From assembly GCF_003586445.1 (NCBI RefSeq), contig NZ_CP030028.1, forward strand, positions 2,680,501 to 2,744,500: a stretch of 64,000 nucleotides of DNA. The letters are read 5' to 3'. Under the pieces are notes generated by a model that had not been told where the DNA came from, did no database searches, and saw only the letters and a list, made by a program, of their open reading frames with translations. Positions 35,142 to 44,696 of this stretch are shown here, in pieces. The number at the start of each line of letters is the position of its first letter. The first letter of the stretch is position 1. The stretch comes from Bacillus sp. Y1 (GTDB lineage Bacteria; Bacillota; Bacilli; Bacillales; Cytobacillaceae). The translations under genes were made by a program, and so were the position numbers.

Positions 35142-37127
35142 ATGCTTAACAAAAAATTAACACATGTACAATTTTATATTGTGGCAATTATTCTTTTGTG
35201 GATTAAAACATACGGAGCATATCGATTTGAATTTAACTTGGATCTTGATAATGGAATACAGAAGTTTTTGTTATTTATAAACCCAATTAGTTCTGCAATT
35301 CTCTTTCTAGGACTTGCATTATTTTTCAAGGGGAAAAGATCACTAAAGATGCTAGTGACTTTTAATTTCCTTCTTACTTTCTTATTGTTTGCTAACATTG
35401 TGTATTACCGCTTTTTCTCTGATTTTATAACGTTGCCAACATTAACTCAAACAGGTAACGCATCGGATCTTGGAGGAAGTATTTTAGCGTTACTTCGACC
35501 AACTGATTCATTGTATTTCATAGACACATTGATTTTGCTTACACTGTTACTAACTAAGCGAGTAACACCGATGGTTGGAAAATTAAAAAGACGACAACTT
35601 GCTCTAGTTTTTCTTACTGGTCTTGGTTTCTTCGCAGTCAATCTTGGACTTGCTGAGACAGATCGTCCACAGTTATTAACAAGAACATTTGACCGTAACT
35701 ATATCGTTAAATATTTAGGTATGTACAACTTTACCATCTATGACGCGATTCAAAGCACAGGTGTATCTGCTCAACGTGCAATGGCAGACACAGACGATAT
35801 TACTGAAGTACAAAACTTCACAAGAGCGTTATACGCTGAGCCAAACCCAGAATTATTTGGTGTAGCAAAAGGGAAGAACGTGATCTACATTCACTTAGAG
35901 TCTGTTCAAAATTTCTTAATTGACTACCAATTAAACGGACAAGAAGTAACTCCGTTTATGAATTCTTTAACGAGAGATTCCAATACGTTTTATTTTGATA
36001 ATTTCTTCCATCAGACTGGGCAAGGGAAAACTGCTGATGCTGAATTCATGTTAGAAAACTCATTATATGGATTACCACAAGGGTCTGCTTTCTCAACTAG
36101 AGGACGTAACACGTACCAAGCAGCACCTGCCATTCTTGGACAACAAGGTTACACATCAGCGGTGTTCCATGGTAACAATCGTACGTTCTGGAACCGCGAT
36201 GAAATTTATAAGCGACTTGGCTTCGATAAGTTTTATGATTTAAGCTATTACAATGCAAAAGAAGAAGATGTCCTTAACTACGGCCTTAAAGATAAACCGT
36301 TCTTCCAGGAATCTGTTTCATTACTAGAGTCAGTACCACAGCCTTTCTATGCTAAATTTATTACTTTATCGAACCACTTCCCATATCCAATGGACCAAGA
36401 GGAAGCAACAATCGAAAAGCATACAACTGGAGACACTTCGGTTGATAACTATTTCCAAACAGCACGTTATTTAGATGAAGCTTTAAGTGAATTCTTTACG
36501 TACCTGAAGGAAAGTGGTTTATATGAAAATTCAATGATCGTTATGTACGGTGACCATTATGGTATTTCAGAAAACCATAATAAAGCCATGTCGATTGTGC
36601 TTGATAAAGAGGTAAATGAATTTGAAAGTGCACAACTTCAAAGAGTACCACTTTTCATACACATTCCAGGTGTTGAAGGTGGAACGATGCATCAATACGG
36701 TGGTCAAATCGACTTAATGCCAACTGTTCTACATCTACTTGGTGTAAGCACGAAGGAATATGTACAGATTGGTACTGATTTATTTTCACCACAGCATGAT
36801 GCCGTTGTACCATTCCGTAACGGAAACTTCATTAGTGAATCTGTTACTTATATCGATGGTAGACTCTACAATACAGCAACTGGAGAGCGCATAGAGGAAA
36901 CAGAAGAGATCACTCGCATGAAGGAGCAAACAGAAGAAAAGCTCCGTACATCTGACGTGATTGTAAATAAAGACTTGCTTCGTTTCTATACACCAGATGG
37001 TTTTACACCGGTAAATCCCGATGATTATGACTATACAAACAAGGCTGAGACAAAAACAGAAACTGAAGTAGAAACCGATGAAAATGAACAAACTGAAGTA
37101 CCAGCCAATGAAGAGATAAGCGAATAA
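35142..37127 (+). CDS. ltaS: Lipoteichoic acid synthase, LtaS type
   Basis: 661 residues. Five N-terminal membrane helices (about 1-170) are followed by an extracellular sulfatase-fold domain that polymerises glycerol-phosphate from phosphatidylglycerol. Glu253 (HLESVQNFLI) and the nucleophile Thr297 (QTGQGKTADAEF) match the metal site and catalytic Thr of LtaS; MYGDHYGIS and TLSNHFPYP are further sulfatase motifs. An AMA-D segment near residue 215 is a possible signal peptidase cleavage site as in staphylococcal LtaS. The C-terminus has a Thr/Glu-rich low-complexity tail. Bacillus species usually have several paralogs; which one this is cannot be decided. Confidence 0.93.
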   Translation: MLNKKLTHVQFYIVAIILLWIKTYGAYRFEFNLDLDNGIQKFLLFINPISSAILFLGLALFFKGKRSLKMLVTFNFLLTFLLFANIVYYRFFSDFITLPTLTQTGNASDLGGSILALLRPTDSLYFIDTLILLTLLLTKRVTPMVGKLKRRQLALVFLTGLGFFAVNLGLAETDRPQLLTRTFDRNYIVKYLGMYNFTIYDAIQSTGVSAQRAMADTDDITEVQNFTRALYAEPNPELFGVAKGKNVIYIHLESVQNFLIDYQLNGQEVTPFMNSLTRDSNTFYFDNFFHQTGQGKTADAEFMLENSLYGLPQGSAFSTRGRNTYQAAPAILGQQGYTSAVFHGNNRTFWNRDEIYKRLGFDKFYDLSYYNAKEEDVLNYGLKDKPFFQESVSLLESVPQPFYAKFITLSNHFPYPMDQEEATIEKHTTGDTSVDNYFQTARYLDEALSEFFTYLKESGLYENSMIVMYGDHYGISENHNKAMSIVLDKEVNEFESAQLQRVPLFIHIPGVEGGTMHQYGGQIDLMPTVLHLLGVSTKEYVQIGTDLFSPQHDAVVPFRNGNFISESVTYIDGRLYNTATGERIEETEEITRMKEQTEEKLRTSDVIVNKDLLRFYTPDGFTPVNPDDYDYTNKAETKTETEVETDENEQTEVPANEEISE

Positions 37128-37128
37128 T

Positions 37129-37160
37129 AAAAACTGCAAGGAGAATCCTCCTTGCAGTTT
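37129..37160. terminator. Bidirectional terminator between ltaS and the convergent gene
   Basis: AAAAACTGCAAGGAG and CTCCTTGCAGTTTTT pair around a short AATC loop, with A and T tracts on the two sides. Confidence 0.9.
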
Positions 37161-37622
37161 TTATTTGCTATATTTTCTAACTAAACCTATAAATAGTCGA
37201 GTGCCCATAAACGTTAACATTTCAGAGATGAGCGTATGAATCCAAGACCATTGATTCCTAAATTTAATTAATTTCGTATTTTTTTCAAAGACCACTTCAA
37301 TAACCGTCATAGGGACGCTAAATAATAGAGCTTTTATCATGATTCCTAACACGTTCGAATTATAGGTAGATTGATTAAAAAGTACACAAGTGATCGGAAA
37401 GAGTAAATAGTCAAATAAAACATTAATCTGAAAATATTCAGGCAAAAATCGCTTAGGATAAGACACTTTATTCTGTCTAGTTAAGAAGGTATCCATAATA
37501 CTCGAAAAAAATCCTTTTAATAAGAAAATAATAATCCAATCTTTTGTATATTTACCTTTGATAGTAAAAGGTACAAGAAATAATCCCATTATTAATAAAC
37601 CCTTTAATATTCTCTTCTCCAT
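37161..37622 (-). CDS. CBO0543-family membrane protein
   Basis: 153 residues with about four hydrophobic segments (ILKGLLIMGLFLVPF, WIIIFLLKGFFSSIM, DYLLFPITCVLFNQ, GIMIKALLFSVPMTVIEVV). The PKRFLPEYFQINVLFDYLLFP and HTLISEMLTFMGTRLF segments are recognisable from the CBO0543 family of sporulating Firmicutes, whose role is unknown. The start is ATG 37622. It is convergent with ltaS and shares its terminator. Confidence 0.65.
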   Translation of the reverse strand: MEKRILKGLLIMGLFLVPFTIKGKYTKDWIIIFLLKGFFSSIMDTFLTRQNKVSYPKRFLPEYFQINVLFDYLLFPITCVLFNQSTYNSNVLGIMIKALLFSVPMTVIEVVFEKNTKLIKFRNQWSWIHTLISEMLTFMGTRLFIGLVRKYSK

Positions 37623-37715
37623 ACCATCCCCCCATCTCTATAGCATGATGAATTCTTTTCGTTTTCTATTACTTTTCTATTATTACCAAACTTTAATGAG
37701 AATTTCATGCGAACC

Positions 37716-37757
37716 AAAAAGAAGGTCAATCCAGTTAGTAGGATTGACCTTCTTTTT
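37716..37757 (-). terminator. Terminator of glnS (minus strand)
   Basis: AAAAAGAAGGTCAATCC (37716-37732) is complementary to 37741-37757. On the minus strand the stem ends in CTTCTTTTTGG directly after the glnS stop; the plus-strand T run could also serve read-through from the other side. Confidence 0.85.
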
Positions 37758-39413
37758 TTATAATTTGAACGAACTCTTTAATGAAACGATTTGATTAAAT
37801 ACGATATGTGATGGCTTTGAGTCCTTTGGATCTACATTAAAGTAACCATGACGGAAAAATTGGAATTTATCATGTGCCTTGATGTCAGACATATTTGGTT
37901 CAATAAATCCGTTAATTTTTTGCAATGAATTTTCATTTACGTTATCAAGAAAGGTTTTGCTTTCTGACTCCTCTTCATCCTCAGCGCTGTTGTCTAAGAT
38001 AAGCGGCTCATACAGACGAAACTCAGCTGGAATCGCTTGTGATGCTTCCACCCAATGTAGAGTACCCTTAACCTTTCTTCCCGTAAAGCCCGTTCCGCTC
38101 TTTGTCTCCGGATCAAACGTACAGTGGATTTCAACGACATTACCATTCTCATCCTTGATGACTTCTTCACATTTAATAAAGTAAGCGTGCTTAAGTCTCA
38201 CTTCATTACCAGGGAAGAGGCGGAAGTATTTACTTGGGGGATTCTCCATAAAGTCATCTTGCTCAATATATATTTCTCTAGAGAACGGAATTTGTCTGAT
38301 CCCCATGTCAGGATTCTCCGGATTTATCTCTGCATCAAGCATCTCTACTTGCCCCTCCGGATAATTCGTAATTACTACTTTTAACGGTCGAAGCACGCCC
38401 ATCGTTCTTGGTGCTTTCAACTTTAGATCTTCACGAACAAAATGCTCAAGCATAGCAGAATCGACCACACCTGACCCTTTTGAAATTCCTGTTTCTTTTA
38501 CAAACTCACGAATGGCTTCTGGAGTATAGCCCTTTCTTCGTAATCCAGAAATCGTTGGCATACGAGGGTCGTCCCATCCATCTACAAAGCCTTCGTCAAC
38601 AAGCTGTTTTAGTTTTCTCTTACTCATTACCGTATTGGTAAGCCCTAAACGACCAAACTCAATTTGTTGTGGCTGGCTATCCATTTCACATTGCTCTACA
38701 ACCCAATTATAAAGAGGGCGTTGATCTTCAAATTCCGTTGTACATAATGAGTGGGTAACACCTTCAATTGCATCTTCTAGTGGGTGTGCAAAAGCGTACA
38801 TAGGATAGATGCACCATTTGTCACCTGTATTATGATGACTTGCATGTGAAACACGATAAATAACTGGATCACGAAGGTTAATATTAGGTGAACTCATGTC
38901 AATTTTTGCACGAAGTACCTTTTGACCGTTCTCGAATTCTCCCTTGCGCATACGAGCAAATAAATCAAGATTTTCTTCAATTGAGCGAGTTCTATAGGGG
39001 CTTTCTTTCCCAGGCTCCGTAAGTGTTCCACGATATTCACGAATTTCATCAGCTGTTAAATCATCCACATAGGCAAGACCTTTATTAATTAATAATACGG
39101 CTCTGTCATACATTTCCTCGAAGTAGTCTGAAGCAAATCGAAGCTCTTCCCACTCAAAGCCAAGCCATTTTACATCTTCCTTAATAGAATCAACGTATTC
39201 TTGATCTTCTTTCAATGGGTTAGTATCATCAAAGCGTAGATTTGTACGTCCATTAAACTCGTCAGCTAAACCAAAGTTAATCACAATCGATTTTGCATGA
39301 CCAATATGTAAGTATCCGTTTGGTTCAGGAGGGAAGCGGGTAATAATCTCTTTATGTTTTCCCGATTCTATATCCTCCTTAATAATTGTCTTAATAAAAT
39401 TTGAAGTTTCCAA
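37758..39413 (-). CDS. glnS: Glutaminyl-tRNA synthetase
   Basis: Class I aminoacyl-tRNA synthetase charging tRNA-Gln directly. [15 protein letters not shown] (HIGH at residues 36-39) and VMSKRKL (KMSKS) are intact; the N-terminus ([19 protein letters not shown]) and the C-terminal anticodon-binding barrels match bacterial GlnRS rather than GluRS. 551 residues. The start is TTG 39413, supported by the family N-terminus; the ribosome site GAAAGG is weak and 10 nt away. A TATAAT-like -10 lies near 39465. Most Bacilli make Gln-tRNA through GatCAB, so this gene is unusual and probably acquired. Confidence 0.95.
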   Translation of the reverse strand: METSNFIKTIIKEDIESGKHKEIITRFPPEPNGYLHIGHAKSIVINFGLADEFNGRTNLRFDDTNPLKEDQEYVDSIKEDVKWLGFEWEELRFASDYFEEMYDRAVLLINKGLAYVDDLTADEIREYRGTLTEPGKESPYRTRSIEENLDLFARMRKGEFENGQKVLRAKIDMSSPNINLRDPVIYRVSHASHHNTGDKWCIYPMYAFAHPLEDAIEGVTHSLCTTEFEDQRPLYNWVVEQCEMDSQPQQIEFGRLGLTNTVMSKRKLKQLVDEGFVDGWDDPRMPTISGLRRKGYTPEAIREFVKETGISKGSGVVDSAMLEHFVREDLKLKAPRTMGVLRPLKVVITNYPEGQVEMLDAEINPENPDMGIRQIPFSREIYIEQDDFMENPPSKYFRLFPGNEVRLKHAYFIKCEEVIKDENGNVVEIHCTFDPETKSGTGFTGRKVKGTLHWVEASQAIPAEFRLYEPLILDNSAEDEEESESKTFLDNVNENSLQKINGFIEPNMSDIKAHDKFQFFRHGYFNVDPKDSKPSHIVFNQIVSLKSSFKL

Positions 39414-39646
39414 CCAGAATCAGCCTTTCTATGTAACTGTTTTAAATATCTTTTGTCTTTCATTATAATATATCAGCAACATAATTAAAAACCCTTAATA
39501 TTTGCGATTTGTTAATAATGTCAAGACTTGTTTTCAGAAAATTATTTTAATATTCATTTACAGGAAACTCGATACCTATACATTCAAACGTTTTTATTAG
39601 TAAGATTGACCAAATCCAAAAAAGTTTTCCAGAAAAATTCCACTCC
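39414..39646. other. Intergenic region between glnS and the wall hydrolase gene, left part
   Basis: AT-rich spacer between divergent genes. It holds the likely glnS -10 (TATAAT on the minus strand near 39460-39465). No T-box leader (no specifier loop or TGGNACCGCG-like T-box sequence) was seen ahead of glnS. Nothing else recognisable until the WalR-like box. Confidence 0.5.
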
Positions 39647-39747
39647 TGTAATATTCCTGTAACATTACTATCACAAACAATTACAGCCGTACATTCCATG
39701 CTGTAATATACACGTAATATAAAAGGCTCCTTTTTCTAAGATATACT
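39647..39747 (+). promoter_or_regulatory. Wall-hydrolase promoter with two WalR-like boxes
   Basis: Box 1 TGTAATATTCCTGTAAC (39647-39663) is a perfect TGTWAH-N5-TGTWAH WalR site. Box 2 (39702-39718), TGTAAT-N5-CGTAAT, has one mismatch. The -10 TATACT is at 39742-39747 and there is no good -35, so box 2 sits just upstream of the -35 position, as expected for WalR activation. An inverted repeat ATTACAGC/GCTGTAAT (39680-39687, 39700-39707) overlaps box 2. Confidence 0.65.
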
Positions 39748-39859
39748 AAAAATTCCATATATGGTTGTATATAACATACCCTCCAATTATTAGTTATACC
39801 TTTCTAGTAAAATACCAACTATCATTAAGGTATCAACAAGAGCTAACAGGAGGGAATAC

Positions 39860-40636
39860 ATGAAAAAACAACTATTTGCAGCCGCAGTGACAGCAGGTTT
39901 ACTTTTCACATCCTTCAATGGTACAGCGAGCGCACATGAAAAAACATATAAAGTTTCTTCTGGAGATACTCTCTATCGAATTGCTTTAAACAATAATCTA
40001 TCAGTCTCACAAATTATGGAGTGGAACAAACTTTCTACTTCTAGCATATACGTTGGACAAACATTAACATTACTTGCACCACACACACACGAAACAACAA
40101 CAACCACTTCTTCTACGTACACAGTAAAAGCTGGAGATACACTTTGGGGAATTGCGACAAGAAATGGTATGACTGTTGATCAATTAAAAGCGTTAAATAA
40201 TTTAACAACAAACACATTGTATGTTGGACAAGTACTGAAATTGTCTGGGACTGCACCAACAACAACTTCAAACTCAACAACGATAAATGCTTTGATTGCA
40301 GAATCGAAAAAGTATATTGGTGTCCCATATGTTTGGGGCGGAAGTACACCTTCTGGTTTCGATTGTAGCGGTTATTTAAATTATGTATTTGCAAAAGTAG
40401 GAGTTTCTATTCCTCGAACAGTGGAGACGATTTGGGGAGCTACAAAGTCTGTATCAGCACCTAGAGTAGGGGACTTAGTTTTCTTTACAACGTATAAAGC
40501 AGGTCCATCGCATGCAGGTATTTATCTTGGAAACAATCAATTTATCCATGCAAGTTCTTCTCAAGGCGTGACGATTTCTGATATGAACAACACTTACTGG
40601 AAATCACGTTACCTAGGAGCACGTACTACTTTTTAA
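39860..40636 (+). CDS. Secreted cell-wall endopeptidase, 2x LysM + NlpC/P60 (LytE-like)
   Basis: 258 residues. Signal peptide with cleavage after TASA (about residue 25). Two LysM peptidoglycan-binding repeats (about 29-73, KVSSGDTLYRIA; about 86-129, VKAGDTLWGIA) with Ser/Thr-rich linkers are followed by an NlpC/P60 domain (about 143-258). Catalytic residues are visible: Cys169 in GFDCSGY, His218 in SHAGIYLG, His230 in FIHASS. It would cut D-Glu-DAP bonds in the stem peptide. The start is ATG 39860 after AGGAGGG. WalR-like boxes upstream fit control of lytE/yocH-type genes by the essential WalKR system. Confidence 0.93.
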   Translation: MKKQLFAAAVTAGLLFTSFNGTASAHEKTYKVSSGDTLYRIALNNNLSVSQIMEWNKLSTSSIYVGQTLTLLAPHTHETTTTTSSTYTVKAGDTLWGIATRNGMTVDQLKALNNLTTNTLYVGQVLKLSGTAPTTTSNSTTINALIAESKKYIGVPYVWGGSTPSGFDCSGYLNYVFAKVGVSIPRTVETIWGATKSVSAPRVGDLVFFTTYKAGPSHAGIYLGNNQFIHASSSQGVTISDMNNTYWKSRYLGARTTF

Positions 40637-40653
40637 TAAGATATAAGTAGAAG

Positions 40654-40707
40654 AACCTGTCCACACAGTTTATGATTATCATAACTGGGTGGACGGGTTT
40701 TTATTTT
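40654..40707 (+). terminator. Terminator of the wall hydrolase gene
   Basis: AACCTGTCCACACAGTT (40654-40670) pairs imperfectly with AACTGGGTGGACGGGTT (40683-40699), followed by TTTATTTTT. Confidence 0.85.
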
Positions 40708-40731
40708 TCACAGGCCCATTTCGCTCTGGAA

Positions 40732-40905
40732 CTACATGTTTTCGCTATCGTTGATTTCTTGTTTTAAGTTGGCTCCAAATCGGTTGGAGACACGCAAATC
40801 ATGACCATCTTCATCTGATGCCACATGTATGATATCTTCAACTGCACCACGTTTGCTTGCTCGTCTAATTTCCGATTCACTACTCGTCATATCTTCATTT
40901 TTCAA
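40732..40905 (-). CDS. Small hypothetical hydrophilic protein
   Basis: 57 residues from a TTG at 40905, chosen because GAGGTGA lies 5 nt upstream; a GTG three codons earlier falls in that ribosome site. The protein is charged and soluble (SESEIRRASKRGAVEDII, ASDEDGHDLRVSNRFG) with no Cys. I do not recognise a family. Small size and coding-like composition with a good ribosome site argue that it is real, but only moderately. Confidence 0.5.
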   Translation of the reverse strand: MKNEDMTSSESEIRRASKRGAVEDIIHVASDEDGHDLRVSNRFGANLKQEINDSENM

Positions 40906-40981
40906 ATGACTCACCTCAATGGATAGTATGTTCTATCAATAAACATCTATTCTGAGTAGAAGATGAGAGATTCCCACATAC

Positions 40982-42034
40982 TTATGATTGCACCATTTGA
41001 GACTGAATGTAATGATACAAAAGCTTTCCTGTATTCTCAATAGACGACTCATGAGTACGCTCAAACGCATGAGAAGAATCGATACCAGGTCCGATTAACC
41101 CATGAACGATATCATGCCCAGACCGAATCGCAGCAGAAGCGTCAGAACCGTAATATGGATAAATATCGAGCTTATACCCAATATTATTTTCTTCAGCTAA
41201 CTCCACCAAATGTTTTCGAAGTTCATAATGGTACGGACCACTCGCATCCTTGACACAGATCGAAACTGTATATTCATCTGTTGATTGACCATCACCCATG
41301 GCACCCATATCTACAGCCAAATACTCAATGGTTTCAGGTGTGATATTGGAATTGCCGCCATAACCGATTTCTTCGTTGTTAGATATAAGAAAATGCGTTG
41401 TGTATGGAAGTTCAATCGATTGTTGCTTAATCGTTTTTATCAATTGTAATATAATAGCTACACTTGCTTTATCATCGAGATGGCGTGATTTGATAAAACC
41501 ACTTTCTGTTCGCTCCACTCGTGGGTCAAAGGAAACAAAATCTCCTACTTCAATTCCAAGCTTTCTAACATCATCTTTATTTTTCACAACTTCATCAATT
41601 CGAACTTCCATATTTTCTTGGTTTCTTTCTGCTTTGCCCGCATCCTTGTATACATGAACAGACGTTTGGCGCATTAAAATGGTACCCGTAATTTTACTAC
41701 CATTACGTGTTTCAATTTGGCAATACTCACCCTCAATGGAGTTGTATTGAAAGCCGCCGATTAAATCGATCTTTAGACGACCGTTTGACTTAATTTCCTT
41801 CACCATCGCCCCTAATGTATCAACATGTGCAGTTAGCATTCTGTGATGACTGTCAACACGCCCCTTAATTGTAGCAAGTAAGCCACCTTTGCGATTTCTT
41901 CTAGTTTCAACTCCTATTTCCTCTAAAAACTGCTCAACAAATGTAATTACTTCATTTGTGTTGCCTGAAGGACTTGGAATGGAGACTAACTCGGTTAATA
42001 AATCTAATGTTTCAGTCATATCTATGTACGCCAT
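40982..42034 (-). CDS. M42-family metallo-aminopeptidase
   Basis: 350 residues from ATG 42034 (MAYIDMTETL), with AAAGGAGG upstream; the frame is open 19 codons further without a ribosome site. Metal ligands of the M42 family are seen in order: TAHVDTLGAMV, SRHLDDKAS, ISNNEEIGYGGNS, AVDMGAMGD, and the C-terminal SHAFERTH. A cytosolic dinuclear-metal aminopeptidase related to YsdC/FrvX; peptide specificity not readable. Confidence 0.9.
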   Translation of the reverse strand: MAYIDMTETLDLLTELVSIPSPSGNTNEVITFVEQFLEEIGVETRRNRKGGLLATIKGRVDSHHRMLTAHVDTLGAMVKEIKSNGRLKIDLIGGFQYNSIEGEYCQIETRNGSKITGTILMRQTSVHVYKDAGKAERNQENMEVRIDEVVKNKDDVRKLGIEVGDFVSFDPRVERTESGFIKSRHLDDKASVAIILQLIKTIKQQSIELPYTTHFLISNNEEIGYGGNSNITPETIEYLAVDMGAMGDGQSTDEYTVSICVKDASGPYHYELRKHLVELAEENNIGYKLDIYPYYGSDASAAIRSGHDIVHGLIGPGIDSSHAFERTHESSIENTGKLLYHYIQSQMVQS

Positions 42035-42155
42035 GCATGATTCCTCCTTTTCAACTAAATAGTAGCATTCGTAATGCAAAAAATACAGCAACGAGTTTTA
42101 TAAAAGGATAAATTTGGATATAGATGGAAAACGAGAATTAAAAAGGAGAGAACCG

Positions 42156-43547
42156 ATGTTTAGGGATATATTTCATCAGTCCAGTTTACCACAGGTCATC
42201 ATTGAACCTGATTTAACATATCTAGAAATCAATCATGCCTTTTGCCATTTTCTTGGTTATACAAGAGAAGAGTATGATTCTCTTACTATTGAAAGTGTGT
42301 CTCATCCTGATGATTACCTAATGGATTATCGACAATTTCAGAGATTAAAGAATGGGATTATATCTGAATATGAGTTGGTGAAGCGTTACATACATAAAAA
42401 TGGCTCCATTAAAACAGGTCGATTAAAAGTATCTAAAATACGTGACCGTGACACGAAGCGTGTATTTTATTTAGGACAGGTGTACGATCTGACTGAATTC
42501 ACGAAGATTTATGAGGGATTACGGCAAAGTGAGCAAAAATACCGACTGCTCGCAGAAAACAGCTCTGATATTATTTGTCTACATGATTCTCATGGTCACA
42601 TTCTTTATATTAGTCCCTCCATCAAAGGAGAGTTAGGTTACGAGCCAGAAGAACTGATTGGTTGTTACTCGCCGAAACTCGTTCATCCTGATGATCAGGA
42701 CGTTGTTACGTTAGAAGAACAAACGATCGCCTTTCGTGCAAAAAAGAAAAACGGTTCGTATATTTGGATGGAAACGGCCATTAAAAAAGTGCTCGATGAT
42801 GAATGCAATTCCATATCGCAATTTATTACAGTCACACGCAATATTCAAAATAGGAAGGAAACAGACGAACTCCTAAGAAAGTCGGAAAAATTAGCAGTTG
42901 TGGGGCAAATGGCTGCTGCCGTTGCCCACGAAATTCGCAACCCTTTAACTCCGATAAAAGGGTTTATTCAGTTACTGAACTCAGGAGGCGAGGTTTCTAC
43001 TCAATACACAGCCATCTTACTTAATGAAATCAGTCGGATTGAATCCATCCTATCTGAGTTTCTTTCTCTTGCAAAGCCAACGGAAAGAAAGAAGGAAGCG
43101 ATCTGTGTAAATGAACTGTTAGAACAGGTGATTCAAATTTTCACACCTCAGGCATTTTTAGCGAAAAAGGAAATTATTTTTCAAAAAAATGGTCAGTCAA
43201 ATAAAAAGATTAATGGCGATAGCAACTCCCTAAAACAAGTGTTTTATAACGTGTTACAAAACGCCTTAGACGCCATAGAGGAAAAGGGACGAATCATGGT
43301 TAACCTTGAAGAAGGGGGCGAGGTTCTTTGTATACGTATAATTGACAATGGTTGTGGAATGCCAGAGGAACGGATCAAACTGATTGGAGAGCCCTTCTAC
43401 TCTACAAAGGAAAAAGGAACAGGATTAGGTTTGATGACAAGCTACAATATCATAGAAAATCATGATGGGACGATTAACTTTGAAAGTAAAGAAGGAGAGG
43501 GTACGACGGTTACGATTTCGTTTCCATATATTGAAAAAGAAGCATAA
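42156..43547 (+). CDS. Orphan sensor histidine kinase, PAS-PAS-HisKA-HATPase (sporulation-kinase type)
   Basis: 463 residues from ATG 42156 after GGAGAG. Two PAS domains (about 5-115 and 125-245), the second with GYEPEELIGCYSPKLVHPDD. The phospho-acceptor His258 lies in VAHEIRNPLTPIKGFIQLL, the signature of Bacillus KinA-KinE kinases that feed Spo0F. HATPase motifs: NVLQNALDAIEE, DNGCGMPEE, GTGLGL. No membrane helix and no response regulator next to it, so it is cytosolic and probably joins the sporulation phosphorelay; the signal is unknown. Confidence 0.88.
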   Translation: MFRDIFHQSSLPQVIIEPDLTYLEINHAFCHFLGYTREEYDSLTIESVSHPDDYLMDYRQFQRLKNGIISEYELVKRYIHKNGSIKTGRLKVSKIRDRDTKRVFYLGQVYDLTEFTKIYEGLRQSEQKYRLLAENSSDIICLHDSHGHILYISPSIKGELGYEPEELIGCYSPKLVHPDDQDVVTLEEQTIAFRAKKKNGSYIWMETAIKKVLDDECNSISQFITVTRNIQNRKETDELLRKSEKLAVVGQMAAAVAHEIRNPLTPIKGFIQLLNSGGEVSTQYTAILLNEISRIESILSEFLSLAKPTERKKEAICVNELLEQVIQIFTPQAFLAKKEIIFQKNGQSNKKINGDSNSLKQVFYNVLQNALDAIEEKGRIMVNLEEGGEVLCIRIIDNGCGMPEERIKLIGEPFYSTKEKGTGLGLMTSYNIIENHDGTINFESKEGEGTTVTISFPYIEKEA

Positions 43548-43550
43548 ATA

Positions 43551-43588
43551 AAAAATGAGAGCTCATCAGCTGTGAGCTCTCATTTTTT
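43551..43588. terminator. Bidirectional terminator between the kinase and yczE-like genes
   Basis: AAAAATGAGAGCTCA (43551-43565) pairs with TGAGCTCTCATTTTT (from 43572), 15 bp; the stop codon of the minus-strand gene lies in the loop. Confidence 0.9.
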
Positions 43589-44177
43589 TCTGATAAAGTC
43601 GTTCAAAATATGGGTGCAAATGCTGAACCACATACCCGAGAGTTAACGTGACAATAATCGTACCTACTCCAATTTCTCCTTTGAAGAGAAGGGCAAGAAT
43701 AAACGCTGAACCTTCCGCGATCACCCTCGCGAACCCAAGTGAGAGACCAAAACGCTCATGAATCGCAACCATTAATACATCCATAGGACTTGATGGTAGC
43801 TTGGCCTGAAGATAAATGGATATACCTAGACCCAAAATGAGAATCCCACAAATAAGTGAGATGACCTTCAACAGAAGGGATCCTGGGTGATAATGATTAA
43901 ATAAGACAAAAAACCAAAAGTCAATTAATAAACCAATCGATAAAATCGTAAGACCCGCTAAATATTCCGGCTTCTTTTTTTGAAGAATGGAATTAATAAT
44001 AATTAGGATAATACCATTAATTAATACCCATGTACCCATGCTAAGGCCAAATACACGTGCTTCTCCAATCGCCAACGCATCCCAAGCGCCAGCACCCAAA
44101 CCCGCTTGAATGATCAGGCACACACCAAAAGTAAGAATCAAGATGCCACAAAGAAAAAATAAAATTCTGTTTTTCAT
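43566..44177 (-). CDS. YczE/YitT-type integral membrane protein
   Basis: 203 residues from ATG 44177, preceded by AAAGGAG. Five or six hydrophobic segments; IQAGLGAGAWDALAIG and YLQAKLPSSPMDVLMVA are internal repeats of the YczE family, whose transport role is unproven. Alone on the minus strand between two plus-strand genes. Confidence 0.8.
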   Translation of the reverse strand: MKNRILFFLCGILILTFGVCLIIQAGLGAGAWDALAIGEARVFGLSMGTWVLINGIILIIINSILQKKKPEYLAGLTILSIGLLIDFWFFVLFNHYHPGSLLLKVISLICGILILGLGISIYLQAKLPSSPMDVLMVAIHERFGLSLGFARVIAEGSAFILALLFKGEIGVGTIIVTLTLGYVVQHLHPYFERLYQKKMRAHS

Positions 44178-44309
44178 AAGCTGCTCCTTTTTGTACTTGT
44201 ACAAACTATTATCTCCACACAAAGTGTGAACATACAACTTGCCAATTGTACTAAAGATGGTCTAAAGCGTATAGTAGAAAATATAACTCACATACTGGAG
44301 GTACCTAAT

Positions 44310-44546
44310 TTGGAAAACAAATGCAAACTTAATCATCCCATTGAAGACGTTCGAAACAAATACGAATCTCAAAAAGAGTATTTACCGTCAGACATGATCT
44401 CCTCTTTTGAAGCATTTTTTACCCATGAACATACTCAAGACATCTTAAATGATGTGTTTCATTTGTTAAAAAAATACGATCTTTCTTCAAAAGAAGAGAG
44501 AGAACAAAGAAATAAGCGTTTGTTTATGGTTTTACATGATTTATAA
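44310..44546 (+). CDS. Small uncharacterised helical protein
   Basis: 78 residues from TTG 44310, 7-8 nt after GGAGG; the frame is open further upstream but without a ribosome site. Charged, helical and soluble, with a KKYDLSSKEEREQRNKR segment near the end. I do not recognise a family. It has its own terminator. Confidence 0.6.
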   Translation: MENKCKLNHPIEDVRNKYESQKEYLPSDMISSFEAFFTHEHTQDILNDVFHLLKKYDLSSKEEREQRNKRLFMVLHDL

Positions 44547-44555
44547 AAAACAGTG

Positions 44556-44584
44556 AAGCGAACAACAAGTTCGCTTTTGTTTTT
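44556..44584 (+). terminator. Terminator
   Basis: AAGCGAAC (44556-44563) pairs with GTTCGCTT (44569-44576), followed by TTGTTTTTG. Confidence 0.85.
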
Positions 44585-44634
44585 GTAACAGGACAAACCC
44601 TTGTATCGTCTACTTGTATAGAAATAATTCAAAA

Positions 44635-44663
44635 TTTCAAAAATCATTAAGAGAAGCTATAAT
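44635..44663 (+). promoter_or_regulatory. Sigma-A promoter of the Gfo/Idh gene
   Basis: TTTCAA (44635-44640), 17-bp spacer, TATAAT (44658-44663), about 33 bp before the ATG. Confidence 0.55.
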
Positions 44664-44696
44664 GAATATAATGTTTAAAAAATTTGGGGTGTCGAC

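Noticed and set aside
39414-39860. T-box leader for glnS
   Set aside because: No T-box sequence or antiterminator pair found in the region upstream of the start.
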